From CAZUMJ01 sp964621605 (GTDB lineage: Bacteria; Actinomycetota; Acidimicrobiia; Acidimicrobiales; Iamiaceae): a stretch of DNA of 33,192 nt. Numbering within the stretch: position 1 is the stretch's first letter; every line of letters begins with the position of its first letter. The position numbers and the translations under genes are program-made. Of this stretch, positions 1 to 8,149 are shown piece after piece. The notes below the pieces were generated by a model. That model ran no database searches. It was given only the letters and a program-made list of their open reading frames with translations, and had not been told where the DNA came from. Location: positions 1-33,192 of the forward strand of contig CAZUMJ010000032.1 in NCBI GenBank assembly GCA_964621605.1, given 5' to 3'.

Positions 1-2606
1 CGGAACATCGGCAGCAGCACCTGCTGCTCGTTGCCGATCTGGCGGACGATGGCGTCGAACAGCTTCTCCGCGGCCCGGTGCGCCGCCTGCGCGGGCAGCA
101 GCAGTCCGACGAACGCGTCCTCGTCGAACGTGACGCACTGGCGCAGCCACCGCTCCGCGAGGCGCACGAGGGTGACGAACATCCATGGCTTCGCCGGTGG
201 ACGCTGCGGGGCCAGGTCGCGTGCGTGGCCGTCGTCGGAACGTTCGTCGACCACCGGAACGTCGGCGTCGTCCGCGAAGCGGTGCACCAGCAGCGCCGCG
301 ATGCGAAACGCCACCTCCTTCGGCCGGGCACTGCGGTAGCGCTCGATGTCGATGTCAGAGCCCGCGCCCGCGATGCCCTGGCTGCGCACCCACACCGCCA
401 CTGTGTCGCGCCCCACGTGCAGGTTCGCCTCGGAGCCGAAGTCTTCGAACACGAGCCCCTCGGGCATCTCGATGCGGTAGCCGTCGAGCTTCGGGAACGT
501 GATCTCCAGGTGCTCGCGGCCCGGTACGGCCGCCACCTCCACGGCCGGGCTGGCGGGCTTCGGCGTGGGCGGCACCCGATCGGACGGGATGAACGCGAAG
601 GGCACGCCGTACACATCCGCGTACTCGGCCTCGAAGCGGCCCGTTGCCGGGTTGACCACATACGAGCGGCGGCGCAGACCCCGGCCCACCACCTGCTCGC
701 ACAACAACTGGCTGCGAAACGCCCGGATGCCCAGGATGTGGGTGACCGTGTTGGCATCCCAACCCTCGGTGAGCATGCTCACCGACACCACGCAGCGCAC
801 CTGCTCGCCCAGCATCCCCCGCTTGCCGACGGTGTTCATCACCTCCCGCAGCAGGTCCTCGTCGGTGATCTTGTCGACGTCCGCGCCCGGGTTGCGGCGG
901 CGGTACTCGGCTTTGAACGCCTCGACCTCGGCGGCGGCCGCCTTCTTGAAGTCGGCGTTGAACGACTCGCCCGACTCGATGGCCGCCGAGTCGATCAGGA
1001 TGGTGCGCGGGCGCCACGGCCACTCGCCGTCGACCACGTTCGACAGCAGGTCGAGCTTGCCCGGCCGCAGGACCTGTTCGCCGTCGGGGCGTTCGACCTC
1101 TCGCCCGGCAACCCAGTCGAACACCAGTTGAGAAACCGTGGTGTTCGGGCAGACGATGATCATCACCGGCGGCGGCTCGCCGTGCTTCGCCAGCGTGCGT
1201 TCCCACTCTGTGAAACGGGCCTGGTAGCTGCGGTGCAGGCTCTCGAGGGCACCCTCCAACTCCTTGGGTGGCACCCAGTCGGCGACGAGCTCGTCCTTCG
1301 GCAGCTTCTTGGGCAGTGCGGCACCCACGTGGTCCCACAGGCGCAGGTAGGTGGGCAGGTCGCCTGTGGCGTCGTCGTCGATGGGTACCCGCGGCACCTT
1401 CACGATGCCCGACTCGATGGCATCCATCAGCGAGAAGTCACTGACGGTCCACGGGAAGATGTAACCCTCGTTGTAGCCGGAGCCCTTCAGGTAGAACGGC
1501 GTGGCCGACAGGTCGTAGATCGCCTTCACGCCCAGCTTGCGGCCGACGGCCTGGATGCCCTTGAACCACACCCGGGCATCGGCGTTGCGGGCCTTGTCGT
1601 CACGGTCGGCCTTTTCGGCCGTCGGCTCGGCGTCGGAAAGGGGCCGGTCCTGGTAGCAGTGGTGGGCCTCGTCGTTGAGGATCACGACCTCGCCGCCCGA
1701 GCGGCCCGCGAACTCGCGCTCGATGCGCGCCACCATGTCGGCGGGCGTCTCCTTGAACGGATCGACACCCTTGCCGGCGTTCAAGATCTTGCGGGTGTTT
1801 GCAGCTACGCCCTTGATCTCGGGCGCGTCTCGCAGCATGAACGTGTGGTAGTTCGTGATGACCACCTGCGCTTCGCCGAGCGCAGGCCACAGGTCGGCGG
1901 GCACCAGGTCGCGCTCGCGGTAGTAGTTGCCCGGGTCGCTCGGCTGCAGCACGCGCAGCCGGTCTCGGATCGTGAGGCCAGGCGTGACCACCAGGAACCG
2001 CTTCGCGAAACGGGCATCGCGTGGGCTGTGCACCTTGTTGAGGGTCTGCCACGCGATGAGCATGGCCATGACCACCGTCTTGCCCGTACCCGTCGCCATC
2101 TTCAGCGCCGTGCGGTGCAGGCCCGCGTTGTGCAGCGCGTTCTGCTCGTCGATACGGGTGCGGAAGTCGGGCTCGCCCTTCCTGCCGGCCGCCTCGGCCA
2201 GGTAGATGGCCGTCTCGGCGGCCTCGCGCTGGCAGAACAACATGCGGTCTTCGCGTACGCCGACCGTGCCGGCCCAGTGCTCGAGCAGCTTGCGGCTGAT
2301 GGGCGTGACCCCGGGGTAGCCGCGGCCCCGCCACAGCTCCACCTGGCGGCGGATGTCGTTGATGAGCGAGTTCAGCTCACGACGCTCACCCGTGAGGTCG
2401 AAGTCGAGCGACGACTCTTCAGGCAGGTGGTCGCTGCCCGTGCGCGGCTTGCCCTTCACCGGGGCGGGAATGGGGATGAACGACTCGCTCGGCCGGCGGC
2501 CGGAGGAGATCACCCCGGTCGGCCCTTGCGGACCCATCTCGAAGTGCCGCTCGGGCGCGTCGTACGGGCCGTTGAGGATGGGGTTGTCGAGTGCAGCGTC
2601 TGACAC
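1..2606 (-). CDS. Type III-like restriction endonuclease / SF2 helicase (BPTD_3080-like), C-terminus beyond window
   Basis: The minus-strand frame is open from a GTG at 2606 to the window edge, giving 868 residues with no stop. The start is set by GGGAGAGG six bases upstream. The protein opens with NPILNGPYDAPERHF, followed by GRRPSESFIP, an N-terminus I associate with the BPTD_3080-type restriction endonucleases of about 1000 aa. SF2 helicase motifs are clear: Walker A ATGTGKT near 171-177, NDEAHH near 311-316, DLSATPFY near 366-372, MLTEGWDANT near 611-620 and EQVVGRGLRRRSY near 637-649. It should therefore be an ATP-dependent DNA translocase that cuts foreign DNA. The C-terminal nuclease part (about 130 aa expected) is off the window, so cleavage activity cannot be confirmed. 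No methyltransferase partner is visible; one could lie to the left or in the N gap. The family name is from memory; the helicase assignment is firm. Confidence 0.85.
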   Translation of the reverse strand, partial: MSDAALDNPILNGPYDAPERHFEMGPQGPTGVISSGRRPSESFIPIPAPVKGKPRTGSDHLPEESSLDFDLTGERRELNSLINDIRRQVELWRGRGYPGVTPISRKLLEHWAGTVGVREDRMLFCQREAAETAIYLAEAAGRKGEPDFRTRIDEQNALHNAGLHRTALKMATGTGKTVVMAMLIAWQTLNKVHSPRDARFAKRFLVVTPGLTIRDRLRVLQPSDPGNYYRERDLVPADLWPALGEAQVVITNYHTFMLRDAPEIKGVAANTRKILNAGKGVDPFKETPADMVARIEREFAGRSGGEVVILNDEAHHCYQDRPLSDAEPTAEKADRDDKARNADARVWFKGIQAVGRKLGVKAIYDLSATPFYLKGSGYNEGYIFPWTVSDFSLMDAIESGIVKVPRVPIDDDATGDLPTYLRLWDHVGAALPKKLPKDELVADWVPPKELEGALESLHRSYQARFTEWERTLAKHGEPPPVMIIVCPNTTVSQLVFDWVAGREVERPDGEQVLRPGKLDLLSNVVDGEWPWRPRTILIDSAAIESGESFNADFKKAAAAEVEAFKAEYRRRNPGADVDKITDEDLLREVMNTVGKRGMLGEQVRCVVSVSMLTEGWDANTVTHILGIRAFRSQLLCEQVVGRGLRRRSYVVNPATGRFEAEYADVYGVPFAFIPSDRVPPTPKPASPAVEVAAVPGREHLEITFPKLDGYRIEMPEGLVFEDFGSEANLHVGRDTVAVWVRSQGIAGAGSDIDIERYRSARPKEVAFRIAALLVHRFADDADVPVVDERSDDGHARDLAPQRPPAKPWMFVTLVRLAERWLRQCVTFDEDAFVGLLLPAQAAHRAAEKLFDAIVRQIGNEQQVLLPMF

Positions 2607-2647
2607 CGTGTTCCTCTCCCTCGCCCACCGTGTTCCTCTCCCTTGCC
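2605..2647. repeat. Two tandem 21-bp copies carrying the restriction gene's ribosome-binding site
   Basis: Positions 2605-2625 and 2627-2647 are the same 21-base sequence with one C/T difference and a period of 22. On the minus strand each copy reads as GGGAGAGGAACACGGTG, that is, a ribosome-binding site followed by GTG. The inner copy gives the GTG at 2606 that opens the restriction gene. The outer copy gives a GTG at 2628 that is out of frame, because 22 is not a multiple of three. Confidence 0.8.
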
Positions 2648-2666
2648 CCGGTGCGACAGGCAAGGG
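2640..2666. repeat. Hairpin-forming inverted repeat upstream of the restriction gene
   Basis: CCCTTGCC at 2640-2647 pairs perfectly with GGCAAGGG at 2659-2666, leaving an 11-base loop; one further T-A pair (2639/2667) extends the stem to nine. The loop sequence CCGGTGCGACA (2648-2658) recurs with one change as CCGGTGTGACA at 2679-2689, directly against the N run. It could be a regulatory hairpin, or the edge of a repeated element that broke the assembly. Confidence 0.6.
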
Positions 2667-2689
2667 AACAGTACCCAGCCGGTGTGACA

Positions 2690-2789
2690 NNNNNNNNNNN
2701 NNNNNNNNNNNNNNNNNNNNNNNNNNNNNNNNNNNNNNNNNNNNNNNNNNNNNNNNNNNNNNNNNNNNNNNNNNNNNNNNNNNNNNNNN
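2690..2789. other. Assembly gap (100 N)
   Basis: Exactly 100 unknown bases, the usual placeholder for a scaffold join of unknown length. The true distance, content and even adjacency of the flanks are not known. The gap removes whatever lies upstream of the restriction gene and of the HNH gene. Confidence 0.98.
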
Positions 2790-4087
2790 CGCAGGAGGGA
2801 ACTGCCGAGATCGCGGGTGTGGTATCGGTGCTGGGCACGGCCGTGGCAGCGTTGCGCGGGCTCGACGTCGCTGGGTTGGCCGACGGGTCGTTGTCCGCGC
2901 TCTTGTGCGGCCTGGAGGAGTTCCGCAACGTCGTCGACGCAGTGCAGGCCGACGTGGCGCACCGGTGGGATGCGCGCACCGTCTGGGCCGGCGACGGCGC
3001 ACGCAGCGGCGCGGGCTGGCTGGCGAGTCACACCACGGCTTCCCGGCCCGCCGCGGCGTCGATGATCCGTGTGGGTCGCGCCCTGACGTCGATGCCGCTC
3101 GTTGCTGCAGCGTTCGAGGCGGGTGAGGTCGGCGTGGCGCAGGTGCGGCTGCTGGTGTCCGCACGTGCCGACGCGCCCGACGTGTTCGCGCGGCACGAGG
3201 AGCTGCTTGTCGATGAGGCGCGGCGGCTGCGGGTCGACGAGCTGGCCCGGGTGCTCGAGTTCTGGCGCTCCCATGCCAACCCCGACGGCGCCGAAGACCG
3301 CGAAGCGAAGCGGTTCGCGTCGCGTGGGGTGTCGCTCACGCGCGGCTTCGACGGCATGTGGGACCTCAAGGGTCGGCTCACCAACGAAGCCGGCGAGACG
3401 CTGCGCGACGTCCTCGACCGCATCTCGAAGCACCTCTACGACGCCGACGTGGCGCTCGCCGCGGCAAACCCCGAGCTGCCGATGCGCAGCGGTGCGCAAC
3501 GCTGCCACGACGCGTTGCACGAGCACGCCCGGCAACACCTGAGCGCCGGTCCCGATGGCACCGCGATGCGCACCCCGTCGGTGACCGTCGTGGTCAACGC
3601 CGAGACGTTCGCAGACGAGCACGCCAACGGAACCGATCCGGTTGGTGAGACCGCCCACGGTGCTCCGGTCACGAAGACCGCGGCGGAGCGTCTCACCTGC
3701 GACTGCCACGTGGCTCGAGTGGTGATGGGCCCCGGGTCGGTCCCGGTCGATCTCTCCACCACCGCACGGCTGCCCAGCCCCGCGCAACGCCGGGCCCTGT
3801 TCGTCCGCTACCGGGGCTGTGCGTTCCCGGGGTGCGATCAACCCCCCGGGTGGACGAGCGCCCATCACATCCAGCACTGGGCTCACGGCGGGCCCACCAA
3901 CCTCGACAACCTCGTTCCGCTCTGCACCTACCACCACCACTGCGTGCACGAAGGTGGCTACGGGGTCGCCCGGGCGCCCTCCGGGGCCCTCAGGTTCACC
4001 AAACCTGACGGCACACCCCTCACCGTTCCCAAGCACCGCGCACCCGACCCCACCCACGGCCCACCGGGGCAGCCCCGCGCGGCGTGA
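2790..4087 (+). CDS. HNH endonuclease with DUF222 domain (13E12 repeat family), start unresolved
   Basis: About 430 residues are readable from the gap edge to TGA at 4085-4087. The N-terminal two thirds is a helical DUF222 region (AALRGLDVAGLADGSLSALL early on). The C-terminus carries the HNH zinc-type nuclease site: CAFPGCDQPP, then SAHHIQHWAHGGPTNLDNL, then CTYHHHCVHEGG. This family is multi-copy in many actinobacteria and is often linked to REP13E12-type repeats; its role is not settled. GGAGGG at 2794-2799 looks like a ribosome-binding site, but the first in-frame start after it is GTG at 2819, about 19 bases on, too far for normal initiation. The true start may be in the gap. The reading frame from the left flank runs through the N run only because N hides stops. 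The gene converges on the sugar dehydrogenase. Confidence 0.85.
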
Positions 4088-4120
4088 TCACCGTGTTCGG
4101 CGACCCGGCTCACGCTCGCC

Positions 4121-5449
4121 CTACGCCTTGTCGATGCGCCATATCGCCCCGGTGAGGCTGAGGGCGTAGAGCTCGTTGTCGGCGTCGGTGCCGAACGAGA
4201 TGATCTGGCGGACGTCCTGCGCGCCGTCGAGGTCGGCGTGGTCGGTCACCGCACCGGGTGCGTCGGCCGGGGTGGTGGCTCGCAGCACCCGGATGCCGCG
4301 ACGACACAGGTCAGCGAGGACGTAGGCGCCTTCAAGGCCCGGGATGGCCGTCCCGCGGTAGACGAATCCGCCCGTGACCGCGCAGGAGCCGTCGTCGTGG
4401 AGCTCCTCGTAGAGAGGTGGCACCGACCGCTTGGGGACTCGCCCCTTCTCGTAGACCTTGGTTCCTTCGTAGCCGCTCCAGCCCAGGTTTGCCCCGCCGG
4501 CCATCGCGAACGGCAGGCGGTCGACCTCTTCTCGGGCATCCTGGCCGACGTCGCCGATCCACAGGTCGTGGGTCTTGGCATCGAAGCTGAAGCGCCACGG
4601 GTTGCGCAGCCCGGTCAGCCAGACCTCCGGCGCCCCGCCGCCGCTCGCGAACGGGTTGTCGTCGGGGATGCCGTACGCCTTCGACCCGGTCGGATGCGCG
4701 GGATCGATGCGCAGCATCTTGCCGAGGAGCTGCTTGGGGTCCTGCGCACGCTGATCGGGGTCGCCCTGCCCGCCCCCGTCACCCAGGCCCAGGTACAGGT
4801 AGCCGTCGGGGCCGAACGCGAGGTCGCCACCCTTGTGGTTGGGGGTATCGGGCTGGTCGACGACGAGGATCGTGCGGGGCTTGCCCGCCTGTGGCCAACT
4901 CGCCGAGTCGGTCACGTCGACCGCCATCAGGTGCGTGTCGCCGCCATCGACGTTCATGGTGAAGTACAAGGTCTTGCCGGCAGGGTCGAAGGCAAGTCCC
5001 AGGAGACCCTCCTCGCCGTCGGTGCTGACCTGCTCGTGTACGTCGAGGAACGGCTCCTTGGCCACGGTCACCGTGCCCGTGCCGTCGGTGGAGCGGCGCG
5101 CGGCGAAGATGCGCCCGGCGCGCTCGGCGATCCACAGCTCGGTGGGGTGATGTGGGCGGCTGACGAGCGCGGTGGGGGAATCGAGGCGAGCCACCTCGGT
5201 CATGCGGACGTGCACCTTCGCCAGCTCGCCGGTGCTGGGAGGTCGGTCGACCGCGGCGAAGTTGCCGTCGGCATCGGTGGCGGGCACCCGGAGCCAGGCG
5301 GACTGTGCGCCGGCGCCCTGCCGAGCGGAGGTGTCACTCGCCCCGTGCGACGACGAGTCGGTGCTTGCGCACGCGGTCAGCCCAAAGGCGAGGATCGTGG
5401 CGAGGATCGTGGCGAGGACGACCGGGGCCCGACGCGGCATGGGGGTCAT
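4121..5449 (-). CDS. PQQ-dependent sugar dehydrogenase lipoprotein (GSDH family)
   Basis: A 442-residue six-bladed propeller of the glucose/sorbosone dehydrogenase family, expected to oxidise an aldose sugar outside the membrane with PQQ. Family signatures are RLDSPTALV near the start, EEGLLGLAFDP, then NHKGGDLAFGPDGYLYLGLG, whose His is the likely catalytic base, and LRNPWRFSFD with its conserved Arg. The N-terminus is a lipoprotein signal with lipobox LTAC (Cys27), so the enzyme is membrane-anchored. ATG at 5449 is chosen because it overlaps the TGA of tesB as ATGA; the open frame continues upstream to 5767 but that stretch is antisense-like to tesB. Within the signal peptide, a 12-bp tandem repeat (5388-5418) encodes a repeated ATIL unit. 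The sugar substrate cannot be told from sequence. Confidence 0.88.
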   Translation of the reverse strand: MTPMPRRAPVVLATILATILAFGLTACASTDSSSHGASDTSARQGAGAQSAWLRVPATDADGNFAAVDRPPSTGELAKVHVRMTEVARLDSPTALVSRPHHPTELWIAERAGRIFAARRSTDGTGTVTVAKEPFLDVHEQVSTDGEEGLLGLAFDPAGKTLYFTMNVDGGDTHLMAVDVTDSASWPQAGKPRTILVVDQPDTPNHKGGDLAFGPDGYLYLGLGDGGGQGDPDQRAQDPKQLLGKMLRIDPAHPTGSKAYGIPDDNPFASGGGAPEVWLTGLRNPWRFSFDAKTHDLWIGDVGQDAREEVDRLPFAMAGGANLGWSGYEGTKVYEKGRVPKRSVPPLYEELHDDGSCAVTGGFVYRGTAIPGLEGAYVLADLCRRGIRVLRATTPADAPGAVTDHADLDGAQDVRQIISFGTDADNELYALSLTGAIWRIDKA

Positions 5450-6297
5450 CGTGGCACCCGCAGGAGGCCTTCTTGCACCACCGACACGACGAGCCGGCCC
5501 TCGGTGTCGAAGATCAACCCGCGCGCCAGGCCGAGCCCGTTCGACGCGGTGGGCGTGTCCTGGTGGTAGAGCAACCAGTCGTCGGCCCGGAACGGTCGGT
5601 GGAACCACATCGCGTGGTCGAGGCTCGCCATCATCAGCGTGCGGTGGTCGAACGTCCCGCCGTGGGGGAGGAGCGCCGTGTCGAGCAGGGTCATGTCCGA
5701 CGCGTACGTGGCCACGCAGGCATGCAGGAGGGGATCGTCGGGGAGGGGCCCGTCGGCCCGGAACCACACCCGCTGGTACGGCGGTCGGATGCTGCCGCGG
5801 TCGGCGAGGCTCCAGTCACAGTGGCGGGTGTCGATCGGGCGTGGCCGGTTGTACCACTCGGGCATCTCCTCGGCCCACGGCTTCCAACGGGTGTGGAAGT
5901 CCTCGAGGGTCTCGGGGTCGGGGACATCCGACATCGGGATCTGGTGGTCGAACCCGTCCTCGGGCGCATGGAACGACGCCGACAGGTTGAAGATGGCCCG
6001 GCCGTGCTGGATCGCGACCACTCGCCGTGTCGTGAACGACCTCCCGTCCCGGATGCGGTCGACCTCGTAGAGGATCGGCACCGACGGGTCGCCGGGCCGG
6101 AGGAAGTACGCGTGCAGCGAATGGACCACCTGCGCGTTGTCGACCGTGCGTGCCGCAGCGACCAGCGCCTGGCCTGCGACCTGCCCGCCGAAGACTCGCT
6201 GCACGGTCTCGTCGGGGCTCACGCCACGAAAGATGTTCACTTCGATCGGTTCGAGGTCGAGCAGGGCGACGAGCCGATCGACGGCGTCCTGTGGCAT
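5446..6297 (-). CDS. tesB: Acyl-CoA thioesterase II (TesB)
   Basis: A 283-residue double-hotdog thioesterase that hydrolyses acyl-CoA to free fatty acid and CoA in the cytoplasm. FGGQVAGQALVAA (37-49) and HSLHAYFLRPGD (59-70) are typical of the N-terminal hotdog. Compared with E. coli TesB, the catalytic Asp is D201 (ASDMTLLD) and the Gln is Q275 (VVQEG); the Thr228 position is Ser226 in ASLDHAMWFHR, a variant common in actinobacteria as far as I recall. ATG at 6297 gives the usual family length, with GAGG upstream. An in-frame ATG at 6366 would add 23 residues but would overlap the divergent GH1 start. The stop overlaps the dehydrogenase start (ATGA), so the two are co-translated; a functional link between them is not obvious. 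Confidence 0.92.
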   Translation of the reverse strand: MPQDAVDRLVALLDLEPIEVNIFRGVSPDETVQRVFGGQVAGQALVAAARTVDNAQVVHSLHAYFLRPGDPSVPILYEVDRIRDGRSFTTRRVVAIQHGRAIFNLSASFHAPEDGFDHQIPMSDVPDPETLEDFHTRWKPWAEEMPEWYNRPRPIDTRHCDWSLADRGSIRPPYQRVWFRADGPLPDDPLLHACVATYASDMTLLDTALLPHGGTFDHRTLMMASLDHAMWFHRPFRADDWLLYHQDTPTASNGLGLARGLIFDTEGRLVVSVVQEGLLRVPR

Positions 6298-6349
6298 CGC
6301 GACAGCCTCGCACAGGCCGGCGGGACGCACTGAGGCGGGAGCGTCGCCG

Positions 6350-6355
6350 TAGGAT
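6350..6355 (+). promoter_or_regulatory. Candidate -10 box (TAGGAT) for a leaderless GH1 mRNA
   Basis: TAGGAT ends nine bases before the GH1 ATG at 6365. No ribosome-binding site lies between, so the transcript probably starts at or next to the ATG. No convincing -35 is seen. Confidence 0.5.
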
Positions 6356-6364
6356 CCCCGGCTC

Positions 6365-7555
6365 ATGGGGACCTCTCGCAGCTTTCCGGACGGCTTCCAG
6401 TGGGGGACCGCGACCGCGGCGCACCAGATCGAAGGCGGAAACGTCGGCAACGACTGGTGGGACTGGGAGCACGCCGAGAGCACGCCGTGCGTCGAGTCGA
6501 GCGGCGATGCCTGCGACTCGTGGCACCGATGGGCCCAAGACGTCGATCTCGTCGCCGACCTCGGGTTCGACACGTACCGCTTCTCGGTGGAGTGGAGCCG
6601 GATCGAGCCGGCACCGGGTGAGTTCTCGATCGTGGCGCTCGACCACTACAAGGCGCTCTGCGAGGCGTTGCGAACTCGTGGCGTCAGGCCCGTCGTGACG
6701 CTGCACCACTTCACGACCCCGCACTGGCTCGCGACGCAGGGAGGGTGGGAGAACCCCGCGATCGTGGACGCGTTCGGTGCGTTCGTGGCACGGGTCGTCG
6801 CACACCTGGATGACCTCCCGGCCGCGTACTGCACGATCAACGAGCCGAACATCGTGGCGTCGATGGGCTACCTCGCGGCGATGTTCCCGCCGGGGCGCAG
6901 CGACCGGGATGCGCGTCGCCGCGTGAACGACGTGTTCGTGTCGGCCCACCGACGTGCGGTCGCGACGGTGCGCGACGCGCGGCCTGAGATACCGGTCGGT
7001 CTCACGTTGGCCATGGCCGACTACCAGGCGGTGGACGGCGGCGAAGCCAAGTTGGAGCAGATCCGCACGTCGATGGAAGACGTGTTCCTCCACGCCACCG
7101 AAGGTGACGACTTCCTCGGCGTGCAGACCTACACGCGTACCCGCGTCGGCCCCGACGGCGCACGCCACGACGCCGCCGACGGACGCGACCTGCTCGTGAT
7201 GGGCTACGAGTACTACCCCGAGGCGTTGGCGGCATGCCTGCGCCGTGCGTGGTCGGTGACGGGAGGGAACGTCCCGCTGATCGTGACCGAGAACGGGATC
7301 GGCACAGACGACGACGCACAGCGCATCGCGTATGTGCGCACCGCGCTCGAGGGCGTGCTCGACGTCATCGCCGAGGGCATCGACGTGCGTGGGTACACGT
7401 ACTGGTCGCTGCTCGACAACTTCGAGTGGGCACTCGGCTACGGCCCGCGGTTCGGCCTCGTCTCGTGCGACCGCTCTACTTTCGTGCGCACACCGAAGCC
7501 CTCAGCGCAGTGGCTCGGGGCGATTGCGCGGGCCAACACCTTCGATGGCTCGTAG
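6365..7555 (+). CDS. GH1 family beta-glucosidase
   Basis: A 396-residue (beta/alpha)8 retaining glycosidase, somewhat shorter than the usual 440-450. FQWGTATAAHQIEGG (11-25) is the GH1 N-terminal signature. The acid/base is E160 in TINEPN and the nucleophile is E309 in VTENGIG; YWSLLDNFEWALGY (346-359) completes the site. It should release glucose (or a similar sugar) from beta-glucosides in the cytoplasm, as no signal peptide is present. It is divergent from tesB: the CATG at 6364-6367 supplies ATG on both strands. GtrA follows 29 bases downstream on the same strand. Substrate range cannot be decided from sequence. Confidence 0.93.
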   Translation: MGTSRSFPDGFQWGTATAAHQIEGGNVGNDWWDWEHAESTPCVESSGDACDSWHRWAQDVDLVADLGFDTYRFSVEWSRIEPAPGEFSIVALDHYKALCEALRTRGVRPVVTLHHFTTPHWLATQGGWENPAIVDAFGAFVARVVAHLDDLPAAYCTINEPNIVASMGYLAAMFPPGRSDRDARRRVNDVFVSAHRRAVATVRDARPEIPVGLTLAMADYQAVDGGEAKLEQIRTSMEDVFLHATEGDDFLGVQTYTRTRVGPDGARHDAADGRDLLVMGYEYYPEALAACLRRAWSVTGGNVPLIVTENGIGTDDDAQRIAYVRTALEGVLDVIAEGIDVRGYTYWSLLDNFEWALGYGPRFGLVSCDRSTFVRTPKPSAQWLGAIARANTFDGS

Positions 7556-7570
7556 GGCCTCGGGCTCCCC

Positions 7571-7576
7571 TAACAT
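7571..7576 (+). promoter_or_regulatory. Candidate -10 box (TAACAT) for leaderless gtrA-like gene
   Basis: TAACAT ends eight bases before the GTG at 7585. No Shine-Dalgarno is present in the intervening CGCCCCCC, which supports leaderless initiation and a promoter separate from that of the GH1 gene. Confidence 0.5.
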
Positions 7577-7584
7577 CGCCCCCC

Positions 7585-8139
7585 GTGGATCTCTCACCCA
7601 AAGGCCTGGTGGAGTTGGCGCGCTCGCCCTCGGGCAAGAAGCTGTTCCGCTACGCCGCGGTGTCGTGCGTCGGCATCGTTCTGACGCAGATCATCTTCAA
7701 CGGCATCAACTTCGTCACGTTCCACAAGGCGAACATCGGGATATTCGTGGCGGACCACCACTTGCGGCCATGGGTCGGCAACGTGATCGCCGTGAGCTTC
7801 ACCACCATCCCCACCTACTACCTCAACCGCATGTGGGTGTGGGGCAAGCGCGGCAAGAGCCACATGGCCAAAGAGGTGCTGCCGTTCTGGGCGTTCTCGT
7901 TCGCCGGCCTGGCGCTGTCGACCCTGCTCGTCGGCCTCGTGAGCCACGGCAACCACGGCAAGCCGACGCTCACCCAGCAGATCACCTACGACGTGGCGCA
8001 GCTCGCGGGCTTCGGGGTGCTGTGGGTTGTGCGCTTCTTCGTGCTCGACCGACTGATGTTCGGCAAGGTGCACTTCCCGCACGACGAGATCGACGAGGCG
8101 GCACACGACCTGCTCGCCGGTCACGCGGACACGCACTGA
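7585..8139 (+). CDS. GtrA-like small membrane protein
   Basis: A 184-residue protein with four predicted membrane segments, roughly 23-47, 59-82, 98-120 and 135-157. LFRYAAVSCVGIVLTQIIF opens the GtrA fold and YYLNRMWVWGKRGKS (79-92) is the hallmark FxxNRxxVF-like loop. GtrA proteins are linked to moving or handling polyprenyl-phosphate-linked sugars for cell-surface glycans. GTG at 7585 is chosen from the TAACAT box eight bases upstream and the good fit of the N-terminus; the frame stays open further back, but that stretch lies within GH1. The methyltransferase starts 10 bases after the stop, so the two are probably co-transcribed. Confidence 0.85.
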   Translation: MDLSPKGLVELARSPSGKKLFRYAAVSCVGIVLTQIIFNGINFVTFHKANIGIFVADHHLRPWVGNVIAVSFTTIPTYYLNRMWVWGKRGKSHMAKEVLPFWAFSFAGLALSTLLVGLVSHGNHGKPTLTQQITYDVAQLAGFGVLWVVRFFVLDRLMFGKVHFPHDEIDEAAHDLLAGHADTH

Positions 8140-8149
8140 GTCGGCGACG

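Noticed and set aside
78..2603. 841-residue open frame on the plus strand
   Set aside because: It is the antisense shadow of the restriction gene: composition rich in Arg, His and Ala, no domain, while the opposite strand has perfect helicase motifs.
2605..2647. CRISPR-like or phage attachment repeat
   Set aside because: Only two copies with no spacer; it is a simple tandem duplication of a ribosome-binding site. No CRISPR array, tRNA or integrase is visible in the window.
2510..4057. 515-residue minus-strand frame through the N run
   Set aside because: It is antisense to the HNH gene and is kept open only by N bases.
1..4087. Complete new defence island
   Set aside because: Only a restriction-type helicase and a common 13E12 HNH gene are visible, on opposite strands and separated by an unclosed gap; linkage is not shown.
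4082..4115. Possible terminator between the HNH and dehydrogenase genes
   Set aside because: Only GCGTGA/TCACGC can pair, with a 22-base loop and no T-tract; too weak to call.
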